A stretch of 8,769 nt of DNA from contig JAITCK010000014.1 in assembly GCA_031283115.1 (NCBI GenBank), positions 1 to 8,769 on the forward strand, read 5' to 3'. The stretch comes from Cellulomonadaceae bacterium. Lineage in GTDB: Bacteria > Actinomycetota > Actinomycetes > Actinomycetales > Cellulomonadaceae. Below the pieces are notes generated by a model. That model had not been told where the DNA came from. It ran no database searches and saw only the letters and a list, made by a program, of their open reading frames with translations. A program made the position numbers and the translations under genes. Every line of letters begins with the position of its first letter. Position 1 is the stretch's first letter. Of this stretch, positions 1 through 6,695 are shown piece by piece.

Positions 1-106
1 AGGCAATGATGTCGGCGTCTAACGAGGCGATAGCGGCGGTGAAATCTTCTGCCGTTGCCGCGCCTGCACCGTGTTCAATGTTGAAGGTGGCCAGCCGGAG
101 CGTCAT
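1..106 (-). CDS. Endonuclease/exonuclease/phosphatase (EEP) family protein, N-terminal fragment
   Basis: Only the first 35 codons are present; the gene runs off the left edge. The reading frame opens with ATG at 106 and translates as MTLRLATFNIEHG, then about 15 residues, then a segment ending SLDADIIA. The pattern LATFNI-x-HG followed about 20 residues later by LDADIIAL is the first strand and Asn motif of the EEP (DNase I-like) fold, whose members are metal-dependent phosphodiesterases or phosphatases. The Asn in FNIEHG would be an active-site residue. The start codon overlaps the stop of the upstream permease gene (ATGA, 4 nt), and there is no clear Shine-Dalgarno sequence, so translation is probably coupled. 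There is no signal peptide at this start, which suggests a cytoplasmic protein. The substrate (nucleic acid, phospholipid or small phosphoester) cannot be judged from the fragment. Confidence 0.72.
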   Translation of the reverse strand, partial: MTLRLATFNIEHGAGAATAEDFTAAIASLDADIIA

Positions 107-1581
107 GGGGAAACTTGGCCATCGTCGGTGCTGTCCGTGCTGTCTGCGTCGGCGTCGGCTGCGTCGGTGCTGGCCGCATCAGCGACGACTTTTTGTTGGC
201 GGGCCATGCGGTACAGAATGAGGCTGGGAGCTGCCAGTACCACAAAGAAGACGGCAACGATGACGGGGTAGAGGGCGTGCGGGATACCCTTTTGCCCGGC
301 CTGGGGAATGAAGGTCATCACAAAGGCGGCAAAACTGGCGACAATACCGATAACGGCCACAATGTAGAGCCCCGGCGCCCGATACCCTTCCATACCAGAT
401 TTCTTTGTTTTGCGCAGAATAATCGCGGAAACAAACATGAACATATACATTGTCAAATAGAGGGCTACTGCCATGCCAACGAGTACAGAGAACACGTCAG
501 ACACGTTGTCAGGGAAGACAATGTAGAGGCAGGCGAGAATCGTGACAACGATACCCATAATAATGTAGATGCCAGATTGCGCGTCGTTCTTGTTTGTTTT
601 GTGGAAAAAGGCGGGCAGAGCATCATCCTTGGCGGCGTGGTAGAGGATGCGCGAGGGGCCAGAAATCCATGTGACGATGGAGGCGATGCCGCCAAACACG
701 ATGAGCAGGTAGACAACATTGCCCAGCCAGGGCACATGGAAGGCTGCGAAGAACTTGCTGAAGGCCACCATGACACCGTCGGCAGTGTGTGATTTGTCCC
801 CTGACAGCACCATCGACATGATGAGGGTGGGCACAATGAAAATGCCCAAGGTTCCAGCGAAAGCGATACCGATCACGCGCGTGAAGTCACGCCTAGGCCG
901 GGGCAGGTGGCTGGCGTGAACAGCATTCATTTCCATGCCAGCAAAGGCCAGGAAGTTTGACACAATGAGGGCCACAGATGCTGGGCCAGCCAGGGGGGGC
1001 AGTAAGTTTGTCCCTTCCAGCGCATTGTTGGGTTCATGCTGGCCGGTAACAAGCCAGGCAATACCAAGAGCAACAAGAATGCCGGCAGGAATAATGGTGC
1101 CAATCAGCCCGGCCCGGGAGGCGATTTTAGCGAAAAGGTTCCCCCCATGCATTCCCACCCACACGGCCCACCAAAAGACCACCACAATAACGATAGCCGT
1201 ATAAATTCCCGAGTTTGCTAATCCGCTAAGGTTGACAAAGTAGGCGGCCGCCCCGGCAATCATCGCCAATTGCGCCGGATACCAGACAATGTTGTGCGTC
1301 CACTGCACCCACACGGCCACCAGCGCCCACCGCTGCCCTAGGGCTTCCTTGATCCACTCGTAAACACCGCCCGGCACTGAGGCAGACAGTTCTGCCGCAA
1401 TGAGCGCCGTAGGCACAAAGAACAGGGCGGCAGGAATAAGCCACAGCAGGATGGACGCCCAGCCGTAAGCCGCCATCGCTGGCAGAGATCGCAGGGAGGC
1501 CACCGTAATAGTGGTCATCACCGCCATTTGAAAAACGGTGATGCGTGTTTTGCTGGCATCCAGGCCCGGCGCAGAGTTCAT
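103..1581 (-). CDS. APC-superfamily amino-acid permease, GadC-like (glutamate:GABA antiporter family)
   Basis: This is a 492-residue integral membrane protein with about 12 hydrophobic segments, close to the usual length of GadC-type antiporters (about 510). Features shared with that family as I recall it are VPGGVYEWI at about residues 69-77 followed by LGQRW, the central segment FLAFAGMEMNAVHAS, and the SWI-x-GPSR-like stretch TWISGPSRILYHAAKDDALP followed by K-NKNDAQS. GadC relatives exchange glutamate or other amino acids for their decarboxylation products. The substrate here is inferred only to family level. The last 29 residues (from about 464) form a hydrophilic tail rich in Asp, Ala, Ser and Thr, unlike the basic C-plug of Escherichia coli GadC. 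No decarboxylase gene is adjacent. The ATG at 1581 has only a weak GAG-type ribosome site. The stop codon overlaps the start of the EEP-family gene. Confidence 0.85.
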   Translation of the reverse strand: MNSAPGLDASKTRITVFQMAVMTTITVASLRSLPAMAAYGWASILLWLIPAALFFVPTALIAAELSASVPGGVYEWIKEALGQRWALVAVWVQWTHNIVWYPAQLAMIAGAAAYFVNLSGLANSGIYTAIVIVVVFWWAVWVGMHGGNLFAKIASRAGLIGTIIPAGILVALGIAWLVTGQHEPNNALEGTNLLPPLAGPASVALIVSNFLAFAGMEMNAVHASHLPRPRRDFTRVIGIAFAGTLGIFIVPTLIMSMVLSGDKSHTADGVMVAFSKFFAAFHVPWLGNVVYLLIVFGGIASIVTWISGPSRILYHAAKDDALPAFFHKTNKNDAQSGIYIIMGIVVTILACLYIVFPDNVSDVFSVLVGMAVALYLTMYMFMFVSAIILRKTKKSGMEGYRAPGLYIVAVIGIVASFAAFVMTFIPQAGQKGIPHALYPVIVAVFFVVLAAPSLILYRMARQQKVVADAASTDAADADADSTDSTDDGQVSP

Positions 1582-1621
1582 GTCTCAACTTTGCCGCAGC
1601 CGCCACAACTGCGCACGAATC

Positions 1622-1666
1622 GGCACCATCTGCGCCCCGCCGTTCCAGCGGGGCGCAGATGGTGCC
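1622..1666. terminator. Perfect 19-bp inverted repeat, probable terminator or attenuator hairpin
   Basis: The arms at 1622-1640 and 1648-1666 are exact reverse complements over 19 bp, with a 7-nt loop at 1641-1647. The stem is GC-rich and would be very stable as RNA in either direction. It sits 50 nt after the stop codon of the beta-galactosidase and 40 nt before the permease start. No T-run follows on either strand, so it is not a canonical U-tailed terminator. U-less hairpins are often proposed as terminators in high-GC actinomycetes. An mRNA-stabilising 3' end or a leader structure for the permease are alternatives. The structure is certain from sequence; the role is inferred. Confidence 0.6.
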
Positions 1667-1716
1667 AAGCACACATGTCAGGCCGTATGAGTGCGCGGTG
1701 GTGAACCAGTGAAGCC

Positions 1717-3729
1717 CTAGGCCCCTGCCGACAAAGCGCTCACTTCCACACCGTAGGCGGGAAGCCTGCGGGCCTGACCGGCCACCATCAAGTCTCGTTC
1801 ATGGTCGGCATGGTTGATGACAAACAGCATGTCGCCCCGCCGCACGGCTTCTGCCTGGTCTGTCGGCTCGTCAAAGAGGCCAGTGGTCACGCCTGCGTCG
1901 TCGAGCAGGCGGGCCATGATGGAGTCGATCAGGTCATTCGAAGGCTGGGTGGCCACATACCAGGCAGCCCCACCGTCGCCTGCGGCACGCCTGGTGACGG
2001 CAGGCTGACCTGCGGCAAAGCCGTCAGCAAAGCGGGCGACCACGTCAGCATCATCTGCCAAAACGATCTCTTGCCAGAGTCCAGCCTCGCCAGCCAACTG
2101 GCCTTCGATGCGCGTGCCGGGAACGGGGAACCTGGTGGATGCGGCAGGGTCGGGGTGGCGTTGGTCGTAGGGGGCTGCCAGCGGGGCAAACTCTTCGATG
2201 CGGATGCCCATTGTGCTGCGCAGCGGTCCCAGATAGCCGCCAAGGTAGGCGTGGAGGTTTTCGTTGAGGATGCCGCTTTGGTAGGTGGCCAGCAGGGTGC
2301 CCCCACCGGCCACAAACTGGGCCCAGCCTTGCAGGGCCGCCTCAGAGGCAACCTGCACTACCGGGGCGATGACCAGGTCATACCCGGACAGGTTGCCGTC
2401 TGCTTGGACAAAGTCGACGGTGATGCCGCGGCGCAGCAGCGGTCGATACCAGCTGAGCACGGTGGCGACGTAGTCGATGCGGGTGGGTTGGGCTTCCTGG
2501 TCGAGTGACCGCCAGGAATCCCAATCGAAGACGATGCCCACCCGGGCCGGTACCTTCCGGCCGATAACGTTGGGGCTGATGGCTGCCAGTTCACTGCCCA
2601 GGGCGGTGACTTCACGGAAGATTCGCGTGTCTTCGCCGCCGTGGGGCACCATGGAGGCGTGGAACTTTTCTGCGCCTGCCTTGGCTTGACGCCACTGGAA
2701 GTAGAGGATGCCGTCTGCCCCGCGAGCCACGGCCTGTAGTGAGTGGGCGCGATTCATGCCAGCAGGTTTGGGGGCGTTGCGTGGCCTCCAGTTGACGGCT
2801 GACGTGGACTGTTCCATGAGAATCCACGGACGGCCCCCACCCAGGGATCGCATGAGGTCGCGGGTGGCGGCGGCCATAATGTAGTGGTCAGAGTCGGCGG
2901 GGTCGGGGTAGAGGTCGTCTGACACGTAGTCCATGTGTGGCGCCCACTGCCAGTAGTCAGCGTCACGGAAGAAGCCCATAAAGTTGGTGGTGATGGGGAT
3001 GTCCGGGGTGATTTCCCGAATGACGGCCTTTTCGGCGAGGAACAAGCCCAGCAGGGCGTCAGAGCTGAACCGCTCCCAGTCGATAAGTTGGGTGGGGTTG
3101 GGGAAGGTTGGCATGGCTGCCGGGGCTCCCACCTGGTCAAAGTCCCCGTAGGCCTGGGACCAGAAGGCGGTTCCCCAGGCGTCGTTGAGGGCGTCAATGG
3201 TGGCGTACTTGTTTTTCAACCAGGCCCGGAAGGCTTCTACCGATTCGGCGTCGTAACTCATGGGCACGTGGCAGCCGTATTCGTTGGAGATGTGCCAACT
3301 TTCGACGGCCGGATGGCTGCCGTAGCGGTCTGCCAGTTGGCGCACCAAGCGGATGGCCAACTTGCGGAAGGTTGACGATGACGGCGAATACTGTTGCCTC
3401 GACCCTACGCCCAAGCGAACACCGTTGATGTCGACGGGGAGGGTGTCGGGGAAGAGGGTGGCCATCCAGGGTGGCGGGGAGGCAGTGGCGGTGGCCAGAT
3501 CGATGCGGATGCTTCCCGCCTCCATGGTGGCAAACACGTCATCGAGCCAGCCGAAGTTGAAGACGCCGGGCTCCGGCTCAAGTTTGGCCCAGGAGAAAAT
3601 CGGCAGGCTGACCGTGGTGACGCTTGCCCGGTTCATCAGGCGGACGTCGTCATCCCACACGTCGCGGGGCCACTGGTCGGGGTTGTAGTCGCCGCCAAAG
3701 CGGATGGTGGGCGGGGTGAAGGTGGGCAC
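1717..3729 (-). CDS. GH42 beta-galactosidase
   Basis: This 670-residue cytoplasmic glycoside hydrolase (no signal peptide) has a typical GH42 length. It should release terminal beta-linked galactose from lactose-like oligosaccharides. The N-terminus FGGDYNPDQWP (residues 11-21) is diagnostic. The TIM barrel spans about residues 1-385, with the acid/base in SWHISNEYGCH (Glu150, after Asn149) and the nucleophile in WILMEQSTSAVNW (Glu306). A Rossmann-like trimerisation domain follows (about 390-600), then a small C-terminal beta domain. After GCH, the Cys-rich zinc-site segment of some GH42 enzymes is replaced by a Cys-free stretch (VPMSYDAESVEAF). The start is GTG, supported by AAGGA seven bases upstream. 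The gene lies 47 nt downstream of dgoD and is last in the sugar operon, linking galactoside cleavage to the galactonate genes. Names such as bga or lacZ are used inconsistently in this family, so no symbol is given. Confidence 0.95.
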   Translation of the reverse strand: MPTFTPPTIRFGGDYNPDQWPRDVWDDDVRLMNRASVTTVSLPIFSWAKLEPEPGVFNFGWLDDVFATMEAGSIRIDLATATASPPPWMATLFPDTLPVDINGVRLGVGSRQQYSPSSSTFRKLAIRLVRQLADRYGSHPAVESWHISNEYGCHVPMSYDAESVEAFRAWLKNKYATIDALNDAWGTAFWSQAYGDFDQVGAPAAMPTFPNPTQLIDWERFSSDALLGLFLAEKAVIREITPDIPITTNFMGFFRDADYWQWAPHMDYVSDDLYPDPADSDHYIMAAATRDLMRSLGGGRPWILMEQSTSAVNWRPRNAPKPAGMNRAHSLQAVARGADGILYFQWRQAKAGAEKFHASMVPHGGEDTRIFREVTALGSELAAISPNVIGRKVPARVGIVFDWDSWRSLDQEAQPTRIDYVATVLSWYRPLLRRGITVDFVQADGNLSGYDLVIAPVVQVASEAALQGWAQFVAGGGTLLATYQSGILNENLHAYLGGYLGPLRSTMGIRIEEFAPLAAPYDQRHPDPAASTRFPVPGTRIEGQLAGEAGLWQEIVLADDADVVARFADGFAAGQPAVTRRAAGDGGAAWYVATQPSNDLIDSIMARLLDDAGVTTGLFDEPTDQAEAVRRGDMLFVINHADHERDLMVAGQARRLPAYGVEVSALSAGA

Positions 3730-3736
3730 GGGGTGT

Positions 3737-3741
3737 TCCTT
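3737..3741 (-). promoter_or_regulatory. Ribosome binding site supporting the GTG start of the GH42 gene
   Basis: On the sense strand AAGGA lies in a purine-rich run (AAGAAGAAAAGGA) and is followed by seven bases and then GTG. This strong site fixes a non-ATG start and shows that the gene is initiated independently rather than by overlap with dgoD. Confidence 0.75.
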
Positions 3742-3776
3742 TTCTTCTTGTCGTTGTCAATAAGCCTCAATGTCGG

Positions 3777-4925
3777 TCACCATTCGGCGAAGGAGCCGTC
3801 GCTGTGCCGCCAGACGGGGTTGCGCCAGCGGTGTCCTTGCGCGGCCCGGTCTCGCACGTAGTCTTCATCAACTTCAATTCCCAGCCCTGGACCGTCGGGA
3901 ATGGTAACGAGCCCGTCAGTGTAGGTAAACACGGTTTTGTCGACGATGTAGTCGAGCAGGTCGTTGCTGGTGTTGTAGTGGATGCCCAGGGATTGCTCTT
4001 GGATGACGGCGTTGTAGGTGACGGCGTCTAGTTGCAGGCAGGCGGCTAGGGCGATGGGGCCTAGCGGGCAGTGGGGGGCCACAGCGATATCATAGGCCTC
4101 CGCCATGCTGGCGATTTTGCGGACTTCGGTGATGCCGCCGGCATGGGACAGGTCGGGCTGGATGATGTCGACCACGCCGGAGGTGATGACGTTTTTGTAA
4201 TCCCAACGTGAATACAGGCGCTCACCTAGGGCGATGGGGGTGGTGGAGTTGCGCAGCACGTCGGCGATGCCGTCCACATGTTCACTGAGTACGGGTTCTT
4301 CAATAAACATGAGCTGGTAGGGGGCCAGGGCTTCGATGAGAACCTTGGCCATGGGCCGGTGGACTCGCCCGTGGAAGTCAACACCAATGCCGACGTCAGG
4401 CCCCACGGCGTCACGAATGGCTTTGACGTTGGCGACCACCTGGGCCACCTTGTCGGCGGAATCGAGGTAGTGGAGTTCTTCGGGGCCGTTCATTTTGACT
4501 GCGGTGAAACCGCGCTGTACCCGGTCGACGGCTTGGGCTGCGGTGTCGGCGGGCCGGTCGCCGCCAATCCAGGAGTACACCTTGATGCTGTCGCGCACCT
4601 TGCCGCCCAGCAGTTGGTGGACTGGCGCGTTCAAGGCTTTGCCTGCGATGTCCCATAAGGCCTGGTCGATGCCGGACATGGCGCTCATGTGCAGGGGGCC
4701 GCCCCGGTAGAAGGCCCCACGGTAGAGCACCGTCCAATGGTCTTCGATGCGGCGCGGGTCGGTTCCGATGAGGTAGTCGGCCAGTTCGTCAATGATGGCG
4801 GCCACGGAGGCTGCCCGGCCTTCGAGGGAGGCTTCACCCCAGCCCACCAGCCCCTTGTCGGTTTCGATGCGGACAAAGAGCCAGCGGGGCGGGACGGTGA
4901 AGGTGGTGACGGACGTGATTTTCAT
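3777..4925 (-). CDS. dgoD: D-galactonate dehydratase
   Basis: This enzyme converts D-galactonate to 2-dehydro-3-deoxygalactonate in the cytoplasm. It belongs to the Mg-dependent enolase/mandelate-racemase superfamily. From the chosen start it is 382 residues, the same length as the E. coli enzyme as I recall it, and aligns almost gaplessly: PPRW near the N-terminus, FYRGGPLHMSA-x-SGIDQALWDI, VDFHGRVHRPMAKVLIE, FIEEPVL, QPDLSHAGGITE, APHCPLGPIALAAC, and WRNPVWRHSDGSFAEW at the C-terminus. Metal ligands are Asp183, Glu209 and Glu235; catalytic His185 and His285 and Glu310 are all present, so it should be active. The frame is open 40 codons further upstream, but the ATG at 4925 has GGAAGGA six bases before it and matches the family N-terminus (MKIT). 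It overlaps the aldolase stop by 4 nt (ATGA). Confidence 0.97.
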   Translation of the reverse strand: MKITSVTTFTVPPRWLFVRIETDKGLVGWGEASLEGRAASVAAIIDELADYLIGTDPRRIEDHWTVLYRGAFYRGGPLHMSAMSGIDQALWDIAGKALNAPVHQLLGGKVRDSIKVYSWIGGDRPADTAAQAVDRVQRGFTAVKMNGPEELHYLDSADKVAQVVANVKAIRDAVGPDVGIGVDFHGRVHRPMAKVLIEALAPYQLMFIEEPVLSEHVDGIADVLRNSTTPIALGERLYSRWDYKNVITSGVVDIIQPDLSHAGGITEVRKIASMAEAYDIAVAPHCPLGPIALAACLQLDAVTYNAVIQEQSLGIHYNTSNDLLDYIVDKTVFTYTDGLVTIPDGPGLGIEVDEDYVRDRAAQGHRWRNPVWRHSDGSFAEW

Positions 4926-5590
4926 GCGGCTTCCTTCCAGGCAGCGACCAGGGTATTGGCCCGGTCGATGACACGGTCGAGGCTGTCGCCTGCACTGTAA
5001 AGAGGGGAGCCGATGCCTGCTCCGACGGCGCCTGCCGCAACCCATTGGGGCATGGTGCTGGCGTCGATTCCACCAACGGGAATAACTGGTGTTCCTGCTG
5101 GCAGTACGGCCTTCCAGGCCCGCAGCCCATCAGGGCCGACGGCGCTGGCGGGGAAGAGTTTGAGTCCGGTGGCCCCGGCGGCCAGGGCAGTGAAGGCTTC
5201 GGTGGGTGTGGCCACTCCCGGCCACACGTGCAGGCCCAGGCTGATAGCGGCAGTGATGACGTCGGTGTTGGTGTTGGGGGCGACGATGAGCCTGCCGCCC
5301 GCCGCCGCAACATCGTGGACAGCCTGGACGGTAAGCACGGTTCCGGCCCCAATGTGGGCGCCGGGCAGGGCCTGGCAGGTGCGGCGGATGGATTCAAGCG
5401 GGTTGGGCGAGTTGAGCGGGATTTCTACCGCGTCAAAACCCGCGTCAAGGATGGCCGACGTATAGGCCACCACCTGGTCGGGGGTGATTCCACGCAAAAT
5501 GGCGATCAGGCCACCTGGGGAGGCGGGGCTCGCAGGCCCAACAGGCCCAGTAGCCTCAACAGGCTCAACGGGCTCAACGGGAATGGTCAT
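4922..5590 (-). CDS. dgoA: 2-dehydro-3-deoxy-6-phosphogalactonate (KDPGal) aldolase
   Basis: This class I aldolase of the KDPG/KDPGal (Eda-like) family cleaves KDPGal into pyruvate and glyceraldehyde-3-phosphate, the last step of galactonate catabolism. It has 222 residues, with a TIM barrel from about residue 28. Visible motifs are LIAILRGITPD (28-38), AGFDAVEIPLNSP with catalytic Glu56, IGAGTVLT (80-87), LIVAPNTNTDV, WPGVATPTEA, GLKLFPASAVGP with the Schiff-base Lys144, and PVGGID (171-176). The EIPLNSP motif favours the DgoA branch over KDPG-specific Eda. Residues 4-26 are an unusual Pro/Val/Glu-rich extension containing three PVE repeats, absent from E. coli DgoA. The ATG at 5590 overlaps the dgoK stop (ATGA) and has GGAG eight bases upstream. 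The longer upstream open frame (to 5800) encodes Arg/His-rich junk and lies inside dgoK. Confidence 0.95.
   Translation of the reverse strand: MTIPVEPVEPVEATGPVGPASPASPGGLIAILRGITPDQVVAYTSAILDAGFDAVEIPLNSPNPLESIRRTCQALPGAHIGAGTVLTVQAVHDVAAAGGRLIVAPNTNTDVITAAISLGLHVWPGVATPTEAFTALAAGATGLKLFPASAVGPDGLRAWKAVLPAGTPVIPVGGIDASTMPQWVAAGAVGAGIGSPLYSAGDSLDRVIDRANTLVAAWKEAA
4932..4938 (-). promoter_or_regulatory. Ribosome binding site of dgoD inside the end of dgoA
   Basis: The sense sequence GGAAGGA is followed by six bases and the ATG of dgoD. It lies within the last codons of the aldolase gene (encoding WKEAA). This site decides the dgoD start against the longer open frame beginning at 5045. Confidence 0.75.
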
Positions 5591-6690
5591 CGGCTGAACT
5601 CCATCCGTGAGGAAGAGAGGGAAGGGGAGGTAGAAGGGGCGACGGGCAGTTGCCCATCTGTCGGGGAGGGTATGAGTCCTGCTGTTTCCGCTACCTGTGC
5701 CAGCCCCGCGATGGTGGCGGTGTCGTCGAAAAGTTGGACGGTGACGCCGTAGCCTTCTAAGGCGATGCGGTAGCGCTGGGTCAATGCCGGGGCGCCACAC
5801 AGGGCGATGGTGTGGGCGTCCCGGGTGCGGCCTAGCGCGTGGCGGATCTCGTGGCCGATGAGCAGGCCCGACAGGTAGTCACGGACTTCACTTGGGGCTA
5901 AACGTCCGGCCATGACGGCGGTTCGGGCGGTAAAGATCAGGGAGGTCAACCCGTAGGCAGCCCCGTAGTCCCTGTCGGTGTCGAGGCCGCGGTTGAAGGC
6001 GTCAGACGCCTGTGGCCCCGCCGCAGGCTCACTCTCACTCACCACAGACTCTCCCGTCACAGGCTCCCCCGCCAACTGGCTGAGGATCGACTGGTTGGCC
6101 AGGAGGGCGTAAGCCTCCCCCGTCATCGTCGTAGAAAACCCTGTGATGGTGTCACCGTCCAGCCAGGCCCACTTGCTGTGGGTTCCCGGTAGAACGATGA
6201 GGTCGGGCGGGTTTGTGGCGCTGGCGATGATGCCTGCGATCTGGGTTTCTTCTCCCCGCATGACATCGTCAAGGGGGCTTGTTGCACGGACACCGGGAAC
6301 AATCCACACGTCAGCGGCGGAACTCGGTGCGCGCGTCAGATGCTGGGCAAGGGCGGCGGTTGACGTGGGAACGTCCAGGTAGGGGGCCGTGACCCAGCCG
6401 TGATTGGAGCCGACCATGCCCGATGCGATAACCGGAAGGCCAGGGTGGGCGGCAAGCCACTGGCCGCACAGGCGGGTCAAGGCCGCATCGAAGGCGGCAG
6501 CCCGTGCCTGCGGTGTGGTGCATCCGTCGGAAACCCGGCGGGAGCCGTCATGGGCTGAGGTAATCTCGCCCATGACGGCTCCTTCTGAGCCCAGCAGCCA
6601 GGCCCGAAAGGATGTTGTTCCCCAATCGACGGCGATAAGCACAGGCTCTAACATAGCCGATTGGGCGAGGGCGGCTGCGTGGGCGAACAT
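5587..6690 (-). CDS. dgoK: 2-dehydro-3-deoxygalactonokinase
   Basis: This kinase phosphorylates 2-keto-3-deoxygalactonate with ATP to give KDPGal, the substrate of the adjacent aldolase. From ATG 6690 it has 367 residues. Family motifs are VDWGTTSFRAW (about residues 21-31, phosphate-binding loop of the ASKHA fold), IASGMVGSN followed by GWVTAPYLDVP, WIVPGV, VMRGEETQIAGI, VLPGTHSKW, TMTGEAYALL, DAFNRGLD, and YLSGLLIGHE. E. coli DgoK is about 292 residues; the extra length is a Ser/Glu/Pro-rich insert (EPVTGESVVSESEPAAGP) and a low-complexity C-terminal tail. The start is uncertain: ATG 6690 is 5 nt past the upstream stop and fits reinitiation, while ATG 6654 (MLEPVLIAVDWG) matches family N-termini better. 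Neither has a good Shine-Dalgarno sequence. The stop overlaps the dgoA start by 4 nt. Confidence 0.95.
   Translation of the reverse strand: MFAHAAALAQSAMLEPVLIAVDWGTTSFRAWLLGSEGAVMGEITSAHDGSRRVSDGCTTPQARAAAFDAALTRLCGQWLAAHPGLPVIASGMVGSNHGWVTAPYLDVPTSTAALAQHLTRAPSSAADVWIVPGVRATSPLDDVMRGEETQIAGIIASATNPPDLIVLPGTHSKWAWLDGDTITGFSTTMTGEAYALLANQSILSQLAGEPVTGESVVSESEPAAGPQASDAFNRGLDTDRDYGAAYGLTSLIFTARTAVMAGRLAPSEVRDYLSGLLIGHEIRHALGRTRDAHTIALCGAPALTQRYRIALEGYGVTVQLFDDTATIAGLAQVAETAGLIPSPTDGQLPVAPSTSPSLSSSRMEFSR
5599..5602 (-). promoter_or_regulatory. Ribosome binding site of dgoA within dgoK
   Basis: Sense GGAG lies eight bases before the ATG at 5590, within the last codons of dgoK. It supports this start over any start further upstream in the same frame. 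Confidence 0.6.
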
Positions 6691-6695
6691 GTCAA

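Noticed and set aside
115..792. 225-codon plus-strand frame opposite the APC permease
   Set aside because: The translation is His/Gly/Asn/Asp-rich with no family signature and is fully covered by the permease gene.
1226..1672. 148-codon minus-strand frame overlapping the permease start and the hairpin
   Set aside because: It is in a different frame from the permease, Ala/Gly/Arg/Cys-rich, begins inside the inverted repeat region, and has no domain.
1801..2508. 235-codon plus-strand frame inside the GH42 gene
   Set aside because: It is antisense to a well-supported coding region and has no recognisable motifs; a composition artefact.
3730..3776. TTGACA-like sequence before the GH42 gene considered as an internal promoter
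   Set aside because: There is no TATAAT-like -10 at suitable spacing, and the start codon is too close; the purine-rich run is better explained by the ribosome site.
4926..5045. Upstream extension of the dgoD reading frame (40 codons)
   Set aside because: The extension is Arg/Cys-rich and overlaps dgoA; the MKIT start at 4925 with GGAAGGA gives exactly the family length of 382.
5591..5800. Upstream extension of the aldolase reading frame (70 codons)
   Set aside because: It encodes Arg/His-rich sequence lying inside dgoK and has no family similarity; the ATG at 5590 has a ribosome site and an ATGA overlap.
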